From contig JAHZGZ010000243.1 of assembly GCA_019420545.1 (NCBI GenBank), positions 1 to 5,718 of the forward strand: a stretch of DNA of 5,718 nt. Direction: 5' to 3'. Below the pieces are notes generated by a model. It saw only the letters and a program-made list of their open reading frames with translations. It was not told the origin of the DNA and ran no database searches. Below are positions 1 through 5,718 of this stretch, one piece after another. This DNA is from Bacteroidales bacterium (GTDB lineage Bacteria > Bacteroidota > Bacteroidia > Bacteroidales > Muribaculaceae). Each line of letters begins with the position of its first letter. The stretch's first letter is position 1. The position numbers and the translations under genes are program-made.

Positions 1-54
<54 letters not shown>

Positions 55-70
55 AGAGTTATCGTTTTTA

Positions 71-91
71 GTTCCGTAGGGGAGGCGGAAC
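71..91. other. Hairpin in the spacer between the two tRNAs
   Basis: GTTCCG (71-76) and CGGAAC (86-91) form a perfect 6-bp inverted repeat with a 9-base loop, inside the 84-bp spacer between the two tRNA-Gly copies. In the minus-strand transcript it is followed by TAAAAA, not a U-run, so it does not look like an intrinsic terminator. It could serve as an RNA-processing structure in a dicistronic tRNA precursor, but that is inference. Confidence 0.4.
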
Positions 92-138
92 CGATGTGTC
101 TGCGTCGCGCTGACTAATAATTTAATGTTCTCTTTTTG

Positions 139-211
<73 letters not shown>

Positions 212-241
212 GTTGGGCAACCGCTTTTGTCGTTTGCGATG

Positions 242-273
242 CAAAGGTAGGTACTATTTTTGAACTGACCAAA
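242..273 (-). promoter_or_regulatory. Bacteroidetes-type promoter for the tRNA-Gly pair
   Basis: On the minus strand a TTTG element (270-273) is separated by 20 nt from TACCTTTG (242-249). This matches the Bacteroidetes sigma-ABfr consensus TTTG-N19-21-TAnnTTTG. Initiation would be expected about 5-8 nt further, near 235, leaving a leader of about 25 nt before the first tRNA base at 211. No other promoter is evident in the spacer before the second copy, which supports cotranscription. Confidence 0.8.
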
Positions 274-392
274 TCTTTTCTGCCTTTTTTCGTAGATGAT
301 TATTCGCTAGGATTGAAATAGTGATAGCAATTTGTTGAGTAAGACAGTGTTGCGTGGATTGTCGAATGTGCGCTGGTCAACGCTCATGATTG

Positions 393-430
393 CAAAATAA
401 GCCCGGATCTGTTTATGGCAGTCCGGGCTT
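393..430 (-). terminator. Intrinsic terminator of the hydrolase gene
   Basis: A perfect stem GCCCGGA (401-407) / TCCGGGC (422-428) encloses a 14-base loop. On the minus strand it is extended by an A-T pair at each side and followed by TTATTTT. It starts 24 bp after the minus-strand stop codon at 454, the expected place for the hydrolase terminator. On the plus strand the following sequence has no T-run, so termination looks one-directional. It also insulates the tRNA promoter at 242-273 from read-through. Confidence 0.8.
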
Positions 431-453
431 GTCAGATATATTTCCGTAATTTA

Positions 454-1251
454 TCAGAACCCCTGAAGCCATGCCTTTAGCTGCTCGAGCATGACGTCGT
501 GGTATTTGAATTGAGGCTTGTAGCCCCATCCGTGTCCACCGGTAGGATAGATGATCATTGAGGCGGGCACGCCGGCTGCATGAAGGGCCTGATAGTAATT
601 GATGCTGTTGGCAGGGATTACGGTTTTGTCATCATCGCTGAGCAGCATTATCGCACGCGGTGTTTCGGGGGTTACTTTCAGCTCGTTGGAATATTCCAGT
701 ACCACTTCTTCCGAAGGAGTCTCGCCAAGCAGGTTCTTGCGTGATCCGCCGTGTGTGGTGTCTTTTTTCATCGAAACAACCGGATAAAATAGTATCTGGA
801 AGTCAGGACGCGTCAGTGAGTCGGCATGTGTAGCTACTGTTGTGGCAAGGTGGCCTCCCGCCGACGATCCCATGATACCGATGTCTTTTGGATTTATCCC
901 CCATACGGCGGCACTGTCGCGCATTACTTTCATTGCGTTGATGGCGTCGTTGTAAGGGAGCTCTCGGTTGCCTTTCGGGAATGTATACTCAACTACGGCA
1001 TATGCTATGCCAAGACCATTGAAATAGGGTACCCAGTCGAATCCTTCGTGCCCTGTGGCCAGATGTGAGTAACCGCCGCCGGGGAGATCGACAACAGCAC
1101 GCCCGGTCGCAGCCGATGACGGTGGCAGGAATACTGTCATTTTCGGATTTTCTACTTTAATGATGCGGGGCGATCCTTTCTGGGCCATAGCGCCTCCGGT
1201 GGCGAGTGCGCCCAGTGTGATGGCGGTAATCATTTTTCTAAGATATTTCAT
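454..1251 (-). CDS. Secreted alpha/beta-hydrolase, esterase-like (BD-FAE / acetyl-esterase type)
   Basis: This 265-residue protein probably hydrolyses ester bonds outside the cytoplasm. Residues 1-23 form a signal peptide: MKYLRK, a hydrophobic core, then an AMA|Q-type cleavage site without a lipobox cysteine. The mature part has the family motifs in order: oxyanion-hole PGGGY (about 57-61), GSSAG nucleophile elbow (128-132, Ser130), the probable acid Asp208 in DDDKTVIP, and the catalytic His240 in GGHGWG. An upstream in-frame ATG at 1290 would add 13 residues ahead of the signal peptide, so the start at 1251 is preferred. No Shine-Dalgarno sequence is visible, as is common in this phylum. 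It resembles esterases that deacetylate hemicellulose or act on short acyl esters, but no carbohydrate gene lies nearby and the substrate cannot be read from sequence. The fold assignment is firm; the specificity is not. Full length, no disruption. Confidence 0.9.
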   Translation of the reverse strand: MKYLRKMITAITLGALATGGAMAQKGSPRIIKVENPKMTVFLPPSSAATGRAVVDLPGGGYSHLATGHEGFDWVPYFNGLGIAYAVVEYTFPKGNRELPYNDAINAMKVMRDSAAVWGINPKDIGIMGSSAGGHLATTVATHADSLTRPDFQILFYPVVSMKKDTTHGGSRKNLLGETPSEEVVLEYSNELKVTPETPRAIMLLSDDDKTVIPANSINYYQALHAAGVPASMIIYPTGGHGWGYKPQFKYHDVMLEQLKAWLQGF

Positions 1252-1330
1252 GAGGTTGATTGGTTGTTTGGCCAAAGCTGCTCCATTCATGATGGCGTAT
1301 CTTTGCCGGTGGAAAATGTTGTTTATTCAA

Positions 1331-1361
1331 CAAAGTTAGCGCTTATTTTGGGATACATCAA
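1331..1361 (-). promoter_or_regulatory. Candidate promoter of the hydrolase gene
   Basis: On the minus strand a TTG (1359-1361) lies 20 nt upstream of TAACTTTG (1331-1338), close to the Bacteroidetes consensus though the -33 box lacks its first T. Initiation near 1325 would give a leader of roughly 75 nt to the preferred start at 1251, or 35 nt to the alternative start at 1290. It lies directly beside the candidate promoter of the divergent Fur-family gene. Confidence 0.6.
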
Positions 1362-1379
1362 TTATATTTGTTTATTTTG
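1347..1379 (+). promoter_or_regulatory. Candidate promoter of the Fur-family gene
   Basis: Two overlapping plus-strand candidates are visible. TATATTTG (1363-1370) is a perfect -7 match, but no TTTG lies at the right distance upstream. TTATTTTG (1372-1379) has one mismatch and sits 21 nt after a TTTG at 1347-1350. Both lie just upstream of the preferred start codon at 1398. They would overlap a start at 1368, which is one reason to reject that start. Which box is used cannot be decided by eye. Confidence 0.5.
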
Positions 1380-1397
1380 CACGAGAAAAGTTCAAGT

Positions 1398-1832
1398 ATG
1401 AATGAATATATGAGAAATGTCGACGAGATGTTGCAGCGTAGGCAAATCCGTCCTACGGCTAACCGTATAACTATATTGCGGGAACTTCTCAATGCCGGTT
1501 CTCCCGTGAGCATGGCCGAGCTTGAGGATCGGCTTGTCACAATCGACAAGTCGGGACTGTCGCGTACGCTGGGACTATTTGCATCCCATCATCTCGTACA
1601 TATAATAGAGGATGGCAGCGGATCGGCAAAGTATGAGGTATGTCATGGACATACGAGTCACACTGTAGAGGATATGCATCCTCATTTCCATTGTGAAAAA
1701 TGTGGCGCAACGTTTTGTCTTGATGATGTGCATGTCCCCTCGGTGCCTCTTCCTCCGGGTTATGAGGTGCATGCGGTCAATTATGTGATAAAGGGGATTT
1801 GTGCGGCATGTAACAGTTCCGCTAAGTGTTAA
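1398..1832 (+). CDS. Fur-family metal-responsive transcriptional regulator
   Basis: This is a 144-residue cytoplasmic repressor-type protein of normal Fur length. Residues 1-80 make the winged-helix DNA-binding domain; IRPTANRITILRELL and IDKSGLSRTLGLF match the usual family pattern. The C-terminal half carries metal ligands: His94/His96/His98 just before Cys99-x-x-Cys102, and Cys135-x-x-Cys138, the structural zinc pairs. By alignment with E. coli Fur, His94 and His96 match His88 and His90, while the Asp at position 89 there is Pro here. The metal sensed (Fe, Zn, Mn or peroxide via Fe) therefore cannot be assigned. The first in-frame ATG (1368) lies inside the promoter boxes, so Met at 1398 is preferred; GAGAAAAG at 1383-1390 could be a weak ribosome site. 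It diverges from the hydrolase gene, which could be a target. No clear palindromic Fur box was found between them. Confidence 0.92.
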   Translation: MNEYMRNVDEMLQRRQIRPTANRITILRELLNAGSPVSMAELEDRLVTIDKSGLSRTLGLFASHHLVHIIEDGSGSAKYEVCHGHTSHTVEDMHPHFHCEKCGATFCLDDVHVPSVPLPPGYEVHAVNYVIKGICAACNSSAKC

Positions 1833-1899
1833 ATAATGTGAATCGACGTGCCCGCATGCTGTTTTCGCGCCATATGCGTGTGAATTATCATGCTTAAAT
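1833..1899. other. Intergenic stretch downstream of the Fur-family gene
   Basis: After the stop codon the sequence holds only a weak 5-bp inverted repeat, CGCAT (1853-1857) / ATGCG (1874-1878), with a 16-base loop and no T-run behind it. I see no convincing intrinsic terminator for the Fur-family gene here, so its transcript may end by Rho or read into the leader region. Confidence 0.35.
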
Positions 1900-1931
1900 T
1901 TTGTTGTAATGAAATAGAAATCTTATCTTTG
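1900..1931 (+). promoter_or_regulatory. Strong Bacteroidetes promoter upstream of the structured leader
   Basis: TTTG (1900-1903), a 20-nt spacer and TATCTTTG (1924-1931) give a perfect match to TTTG-N19-21-TAnnTTTG, the clearest promoter in the window. Initiation is expected around 1936-1940. The next start codon is at 2271, so the transcript would carry an unusually long leader of about 330 nt, or encode a separate small RNA. Confidence 0.85.
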
Positions 1932-1936
1932 CACTG

Positions 1937-2246
1937 TTTTTAGGGCTATTGCGCAGAAATCGTATATATCATCGCTTACGCTCTTTAGCAACGGCATCGG
2001 ATGTCTCAACCTGTTGAGTGTGGCGATAAGATATACATGACATTGCGTGGTGACTCTTGACAAGTTTAATAATAGATATTAGTAAATAAATTTCACCAAC
2101 TGCTTAACGAAAAAAAATAATTAGACAACATTAATTACCCCGCGACGGTATGTAGGGATGCAGGAATGAGAAATCATGCCCCGTCCGCCTTTATTCAATC
2201 AATTTTTTTTGACGCCGAGAGGCTGTAATTCCCGTCAATTTTTTAT
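1937..2246 (+). ncRNA. Putative structured leader RNA or small RNA, unidentified
   Basis: No recognised RNA family. The region has several possible helices. GCGCA (1951-1955) can pair with TGCGT (2044-2048). GTATAT (1962-1967) pairs with ATATAC (2031-2036), and ATCGC (1971-1975) with GCGAT (2023-2027), making a rod with internal loops. This rod is capped by CTCAA/TTGAG (2005-2009/2014-2018). Then come an A/T-rich stretch, a second stem GCGACGG (2142-2148) with CCGTC-C-GC (2181-2188) enclosing GG-ATG/CAT-G-CC, and a final hairpin with a T6 tail (2209-2244). The rod is imperfect (two mismatches in its 14-bp core). Exact 5' and 3' ends are inferred from the promoter and the terminator-like hairpin. 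It could be a cis-regulatory leader of the pseudouridine synthase or a free sRNA. Confidence 0.45.
2209..2246 (+). terminator. Terminator-like hairpin just before the pseudouridine synthase gene
   Basis: TTGACG (2209-2214) and CGTCAA (2233-2238) form a 6-bp stem followed at once by six Ts (2239-2244). Within the loop, GCC-GAGA-GGC (2214-2223) can form an alternative short stem with a GNRA-type tetraloop. The outer stem is short and half A-T, so termination would be partial. It ends 26 bp before the start codon at 2271, a position that suits attenuation or the 3' end of a small RNA. Confidence 0.45.
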
Positions 2247-2270
2247 CATAAAGACATTAAATTTCAGATT

Positions 2271-3839
2271 ATGGATACTAACAACGAAGAGAAGAAACCC
2301 CGCCGACCCAGAATAGGTGACCGCATACAGTCGGGAGAAGGGGGCGATGCCGTGTTTAACAGCACCAAAACTAACTACAACAATCCGTCAACATCTACCG
2401 ACGACGCTCAGGGTCAGCGCAATGACTATGGACAGCAGCGCCCTTATCAGCCGCGTCAGTACAACAACAACCGTGCCGGCGGTTATCAGCCCCGCTACAA
2501 CAATCAGGGCGGTTACAACAACCGTCAGGGCGGCTACAATAACCGTTATAACAATCAGGGCGGCTATCAGTCCCGCTACAACAACCAGCCCGCAGCTCCC
2601 GCTGCTGAGGGTACAGAAGGAGCAGGAGCTGCATCTTCGGCACAGGGTACTTATAATTCCGATTCGCAGCAGTCGAACTATCAGGGCGGCTATCAGCCTC
2701 GCTACAATAATAATCAGGGCGGCTATAACCGTCAGGGTGGCTACAATAATAATCGCCAAGGCGGTTACAACCAGAATCGCCAGGGTGGCTACAACAACAA
2801 CCGCCAGGGTGGCTACAACAACAACCGTCAGGGCGGCTACAACAATCAGAATCGCCAGGGTGGCTACAATAATCAGAACCGTCAGGGCGGCTACAACAAT
2901 CAGAACCGTCAGGGTGGCTACAACAATCAGAACCGTCAGGGTGGCTACAACAATCAGAACCGCCAAGGCGGCTACAACAATAACCGTCCCGGTGGATACA
3001 ACAAGAACCGTCAGCAGGGCGGACCCCGCCAGCAGGGCAACTTCGGCGCCCCCCGTCAGGGCAAGAGCTTTACTCCGCGTCCCAAACGCATCGAGTACGA
3101 GATGCCGATACCCGATCCCAACGAGCAGATTCGTCTCAACAAGTTCATGGCCAATGCAGGTATCTGCTCGCGCCGTGAGGCCGACGAATTCATCCAGCAG
3201 GGTCTTGTAAAGGTCAATGGCGAAGTTGTTACCGAACTCGGAACCAAGATCTCTCACAACGATGTTGTCGAGTATGACGAAAAGGTTGTTACGCTGGAAA
3301 GCAAGTGCTATATCCTTCTCAACAAGCCGAAGGATTGCGTGACTACCAGCGATGATCCCAATGGCCGTACTACTGTGATGGATCTCGTGAAGGGCGCCTG
3401 CAACGAGCGTATCTATCCCGTAGGTCGTCTCGACCGCAATACTACCGGTGTGCTTCTCCTGACAAACGACGGCGATCTTGCATCAAAGCTTACCCATCCC
3501 AAGTACGTCAAGAAGAAAATCTACCACGTATGGACCGACAAGGATATCTCGGAGGATGACATGCAGGCTATCGCCGACGGCATCGAGCTTGAGGACGGCC
3601 CCATCCACGCCGACGCAATCTCATATGCTACGGAGACCGACCGTAACCAGGCCGGTATCGAGATCCACTCCGGACGCAACCGTATCGTGCGCCGTATCTT
3701 CGAGAGCCTCGGTTATCATGTCACCAAGCTCGACCGTGTGTATTTCGCAGGTCTTACCAAGAAGAATCTTCCGCGCGGTCGTTGGCGCTACCTCACTCAG
3801 GAGGAGGTTAACTTCCTCAAGATGGGGTCATTTGAATAA
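2271..3839 (+). CDS. rluB: RsuA/RluB-family rRNA pseudouridine synthase with long repetitive N-terminal tail
   Basis: The enzyme converts a specific uridine to pseudouridine in ribosomal RNA. Residues 287-335 are an S4 RNA-binding domain (IRLNKFMANAGICSRREAD). Residues about 345-515 are the catalytic domain, with GRLDRNTTG (385-393, catalytic Asp388) and the family signature SGRNRIVRRIFESLGYHV (467-484). RluB (23S rRNA U2605 in E. coli) is the likeliest subgroup, but RsuA and RluE/F share these motifs. The catalytic part, about 245 residues, is of normal size. Ahead of it is a tail of about 270 residues made almost wholly of Q, N, G, Y and R, with RQGGY occurring 11 times. The tail is presumably disordered and RNA-binding, like RGG/prion-like segments. 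The ATG at 2271 has no Shine-Dalgarno sequence. The gene follows a long structured leader, and asnS begins 82 bp after its stop codon. Confidence 0.93.
   Translation: MDTNNEEKKPRRPRIGDRIQSGEGGDAVFNSTKTNYNNPSTSTDDAQGQRNDYGQQRPYQPRQYNNNRAGGYQPRYNNQGGYNNRQGGYNNRYNNQGGYQSRYNNQPAAPAAEGTEGAGAASSAQGTYNSDSQQSNYQGGYQPRYNNNQGGYNRQGGYNNNRQGGYNQNRQGGYNNNRQGGYNNNRQGGYNNQNRQGGYNNQNRQGGYNNQNRQGGYNNQNRQGGYNNQNRQGGYNNNRPGGYNKNRQQGGPRQQGNFGAPRQGKSFTPRPKRIEYEMPIPDPNEQIRLNKFMANAGICSRREADEFIQQGLVKVNGEVVTELGTKISHNDVVEYDEKVVTLESKCYILLNKPKDCVTTSDDPNGRTTVMDLVKGACNERIYPVGRLDRNTTGVLLLTNDGDLASKLTHPKYVKKKIYHVWTDKDISEDDMQAIADGIELEDGPIHADAISYATETDRNQAGIEIHSGRNRIVRRIFESLGYHVTKLDRVYFAGLTKKNLPRGRWRYLTQEEVNFLKMGSFE
2682..3020 (+). 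repeat. In-frame 24/27-bp tandem repeats encoding RQGGYNN units
   Basis: The repeat lies wholly within the pseudouridine synthase reading frame. It contains 8-residue units (GGYNNNRQ, 24 bp) followed by five consecutive 9-residue units QNRQGGYNN (27 bp each, 2847-2981). All five have the same protein sequence. The third and fourth units (2901-2927, 2928-2954) are identical in DNA and the second differs from them at one silent site; the first and fifth carry several silent changes. That suggests recent expansion inside an older array. Units change by whole codons, so copy-number shifts would keep the frame. Confidence 0.9.
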
Positions 3840-3852
3840 AAAATGCATTACA

Positions 3853-3885
3853 ACAGGGACGCCGGACTGCTCCGCGCGTCCCTGT
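3853..3885. other. Strong hairpin between rluB and asnS without a T-run
   Basis: ACAGGGACGC (3853-3862) and GCGTCCCTGT (3876-3885) form a perfect 10-bp stem, with CGG/CCG possible inside the loop. On the plus strand it is followed by CATAAACC, so it is not a canonical intrinsic terminator. A 10-base direct repeat, CTGTCATAAA, follows at 3882-3891 and 3901-3910. It may protect the upstream mRNA end or set relative expression of the two genes; it could also act with Rho. No TAnnTTTG-type promoter is visible between it and asnS. Confidence 0.55.
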
Positions 3886-3921
3886 CATAAACCTGTCTCT
3901 CTGTCATAAATCATATTTCCA

Positions 3922-5313
3922 ATGAAAAGAGAAAAAATTATCGACCTCTTCAAGAAGGCCGACCTTATAGGCACTGAGGTAACCGTGATGGGTTGGGTGC
4001 GTACCCGACGCGGCAACAAGCATGTGCAGTTTGTCGCTCTCAACGACGGCTCGACCGTGCGCAACATTCAGGTTGTGCTCGATATGACCCGTTTCTCCGA
4101 CGAAGAGCTCAAGCCTATCACTACCGGTTCGGCCCTCCGTGTCGACGGAAAGCTTGTCGAATCGATGGGTAAGGGACAGACCGTAGAAGTACAGGCCGAC
4201 AATATCCTTGTTTACGGTACCGCAGATCCCGAGACATATCCTCTTCAGAAAAAGGGCCATACTCTTGAGTTCCTTCGTGAGAAAGCCCATCTCCGTCCGC
4301 GTACCAATACGTTCGGGGCTATTCTGCGCGTGCGCAGTGCGTTGGCTTTCGCCATCCATCGTTTCTTCCAGGAGCGAGGCTTTTTCTATCTCAATACCCC
4401 GCTTATCACTGGCAGTGACTGTGAGGGAGCCGGCGCCATGTTCCAGGTAACGACTCTTCCGCTCAACGATCTGCCCAAGACCGAGGACGGTGCTGTCGAC
4501 TACTCCAAGGATTTCTTCGGAAAACCCACTGCACTTACCGTCAGCGGCCAGCTTGAGGGTGAGCTTGGTGCTACAGCACTCGGCGCAATCTATACCTTCG
4601 GCCCCACCTTCCGCGCCGAGAATTCCAACACTCCGCGCCACCTGTCGGAGTTCTGGATGATCGAGCCTGAGGTGTCGTTCTTCGATATCAACGACAACAT
4701 GCATCTCGCCGAGGCATTTGTGAAGTACTGCATTTCATATGCTCTCGACAATTGTCGCGACGATATCGAGTTCCTTGCCGAGCATTACGACAAGGATTTG
4801 GTTGACCGGCTGAACTTTGTGGTTCACAACGATTTCGTGCGCCTTACCTATACCGAAGGTGTGAAGATCCTCGAAGAGTCGGGCCACAAATTCGAGTTCC
4901 CTGTTTACTGGGGTGCCGACCTTCAGAGCGAGCATGAGCGCTTCCTTGTGGAGGAGCATTTCAAGAAGCCGGTGATCCTTACCGATTATCCCAAGGAGAT
5001 CAAGGCATTCTATATGAAGCAGAATGAGGATGGCAAGACCGTGCGCGCCATGGATGTACTCTTCCCGAATATCGGCGAGATTATCGGTGGGTCGGAGCGC
5101 GAGGAGAACTACGACAAGCTGCTTGCCCGAATCGAGGAGCTGGGTATCCCGATGAAGGATATGTGGTGGTATCTTGATACCCGCCGTTTCGGCACTGTGC
5201 CTCACTCCGGATTCGGTCTCGGTTTTGAGCGTCTTGTGCTTTTCGTGACCGGCATGACCAATATCCGCGACGTGATTCCCTTCCCGCGTACACCCAACAA
5301 CGCCGAGTTCTGA
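3922..5313 (+). CDS. asnS: Asparaginyl-tRNA synthetase
   Basis: This cytoplasmic class II aminoacyl-tRNA synthetase attaches asparagine to tRNA-Asn using ATP. At 463 residues it is essentially the length of E. coli AsnRS (466). Residues 15-100 form the N-terminal OB-fold anticodon-binding domain (VTVMGWVRTRRGNKHVQFVALNDG). The catalytic core has PLITGSDCEGAGAMFQV (160-176), class II motif 2 at 230-250 (FRAE, then SEFWMIEPE), and motif 3 GFGLGFERLVLF (430-441) with its conserved Arg437. The C-terminus RDVIPFPRTPNNAEF is typical of AsnRS. There is no Shine-Dalgarno sequence at the ATG at 3922 and no obvious promoter of its own, so it is probably transcribed with the pseudouridine synthase 82 bp upstream. 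It ends in the shared terminator at 5338-5372. Intact. Confidence 0.98.
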   Translation: MKREKIIDLFKKADLIGTEVTVMGWVRTRRGNKHVQFVALNDGSTVRNIQVVLDMTRFSDEELKPITTGSALRVDGKLVESMGKGQTVEVQADNILVYGTADPETYPLQKKGHTLEFLREKAHLRPRTNTFGAILRVRSALAFAIHRFFQERGFFYLNTPLITGSDCEGAGAMFQVTTLPLNDLPKTEDGAVDYSKDFFGKPTALTVSGQLEGELGATALGAIYTFGPTFRAENSNTPRHLSEFWMIEPEVSFFDINDNMHLAEAFVKYCISYALDNCRDDIEFLAEHYDKDLVDRLNFVVHNDFVRLTYTEGVKILEESGHKFEFPVYWGADLQSEHERFLVEEHFKKPVILTDYPKEIKAFYMKQNEDGKTVRAMDVLFPNIGEIIGGSEREENYDKLLARIEELGIPMKDMWWYLDTRRFGTVPHSGFGLGFERLVLFVTGMTNIRDVIPFPRTPNNAEF

Positions 5314-5337
5314 TCGCTCAGCGTCATATTACCAATT

Positions 5338-5372
5338 AAATCGCCCGAGCCTAAGCGGCCCGGGCGATTTTA
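5338..5372. terminator. Bidirectional intrinsic terminator between asnS and ettA
   Basis: AAATCGCCCG (5338-5347) and CGGGCGATTT (5361-5370) form a perfect 10-bp stem with a 13-base loop, in which GCC/GGC can pair further. The A-rich left arm and T-rich right arm supply U-tracts in either direction. It lies 24 bp after the asnS stop codon and about 40 bp after the minus-strand ettA stop codon, so it can end both convergent transcripts. Confidence 0.9.
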
Positions 5373-5412
5373 GTATCATTGCGGCGGTTCCGCCATATGC
5401 CATAGGAATTGA

Positions 5413-5718
5413 TTATTCCATAAGTTTGCGGTAGCGGCGGCGCGGCAGCTCCTTTCCGCCATTGCGCGCGCGCTTGTATTCCTCGTAGTCCGAGTATGAG
5501 CCTTCGTAGAATACTACGTTGCCATCGGGCTCGAACGAGAGTATGTGTGTACAGATACGGTCGAGGAACCAGCGGTCGTGGCTCACAACCACAGCACATC
5601 CGGCAAAGTCGTCGAGGCCCTCCTCAAGTGCGCGCAGGGTGTTGACGTCGATATCATTGGTAGGCTCGTCGAGGAGCAGCACGTTGCCCTCTTCTTTTAA
5701 AGCCATTGCCAGATGCAG
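5413..5718 (-). CDS. ettA: ABC-F translation factor EttA, C-terminal part (gene runs off the window)
   Basis: Only the last 101 residues are inside the window; the 5' part of the gene lies beyond position 5718. EttA is a soluble ABC-F ATPase that binds the ribosomal E site and regulates the first steps of elongation in response to cellular energy. Visible here are the Walker B and D-loop of the second ABC domain (NVLLLDEPTNDID), the H-switch SHDRWFLDR, and the C-terminal stretch with FYEGSYSDYEEYK. These match EttA more closely than other ABC-F members such as Uup or YheS, especially DVNTLRALEEGL and the FEG-x-YEEYK tail. The Met at 5706 is internal to the domain and is not the start. It converges on asnS. 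Confidence 0.93.
   Translation of the reverse strand: MHLAMALKEEGNVLLLDEPTNDIDVNTLRALEEGLDDFAGCAVVVSHDRWFLDRICTHILSFEPDGNVVFYEGSYSDYEEYKRARNGGKELPRRRYRKLME

Noticed and set aside
1252..1290. Upstream start for the hydrolase adding 13 residues
   Set aside because: The extension MNGAALAKQPINL precedes a textbook signal peptide beginning MKYLRK, so the downstream Met is the better start.
2001..2060. Possible 19-residue leader peptide in the long leader (MSQPVECGDK...)
   Set aside because: No ribosome site, no run of regulatory codons, and it overlaps the predicted rod-like RNA pairing; any random ATG could give this length.
2142..2210. Hairpin 2142-2188 plus the T8 run at 2203-2210 as an intrinsic terminator
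   Set aside because: The T-run begins about 15 bases after the stem closes, too far for a standard intrinsic terminator.
2682..3020. Repeat array considered as a CRISPR-like or non-coding repeat
   Set aside because: The repeats are directly tandem with no unique spacers, and they are in frame with a clear protein.
2317..3210. Plus-strand 297-residue open frame in another frame of the same repeat
   Set aside because: Its T/A/R-rich translation is a shadow of the repeat and stops inside the S4 domain region of the real gene.
2388..3257. Minus-strand 289-residue open frame inside the pseudouridine synthase gene
   Set aside because: It is open only because the repeat lacks stops in this frame. 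The translation is a low-complexity V/A/L/I string, and the opposite strand encodes clear catalytic domains in a longer frame.
3904..4704. Minus-strand 266-residue open frame antisense to asnS
   Set aside because: No recognisable domain, and it fully overlaps the conserved AsnRS catalytic region; typical antisense shadow.

Overview
The window looks like ordinary chromosomal core DNA from a member of the order Bacteroidales. Three things point there. The promoters fit the Bacteroidetes form TTTG-N19-21-TAnnTTTG. The start codons lack Shine-Dalgarno sequences. The proteins (AsnRS, EttA, a Fur-family regulator, an RluB-like enzyme with a Gln/Asn/Gly-rich leader domain) resemble Bacteroidales homologues. 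The coding regions look moderately GC-rich, which would suit a Muribaculaceae-like lineage better than a low-GC Bacteroides, but that is a guess.

Layout, left to right. Two tandem tRNA-Gly(GCC) genes lie on the minus strand; the left one is cut by the window edge. They sit behind a well-formed promoter at 242-273. A minus-strand secreted alpha/beta-hydrolase (454-1251) ends in an intrinsic terminator. A Fur-family metalloregulator (1398-1832, plus) diverges from it across a compact promoter region. Then come 438 bp without a protein gene (1833-2270). This stretch holds a very good plus-strand promoter at 1900-1931 and about 330 nt of DNA predicted to be transcribed, rich in potential hairpins. 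It ends in a terminator-like hairpin just before the next gene, so it is either a long structured 5' leader or a small RNA.

Downstream is a 522-residue RsuA/RluB-type 23S rRNA pseudouridine synthase (2271-3839). Its N-terminal half is a repetitive RQGGYNN-type disordered tail encoded by 24/27-bp tandem repeats. asnS (3922-5313), full-length asparaginyl-tRNA synthetase, follows 82 bp later on the same strand and is probably cotranscribed. A 10-bp-stem bidirectional terminator separates asnS from the convergent 3' end of ettA (5413 to the window edge, minus), an ABC-F translation factor.

Functionally the window is dominated by translation: glycine tRNAs, rRNA modification, Asn-tRNA charging and an ABC-F ribosome factor. 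A metal-responsive regulator and a secreted esterase-like enzyme sit between them. I see no mobile element, CRISPR array, phage gene or defence system. The two parts most worth a second look are the structured leader/possible sRNA at about 1937-2245 and the expanding repeat tail of the pseudouridine synthase.
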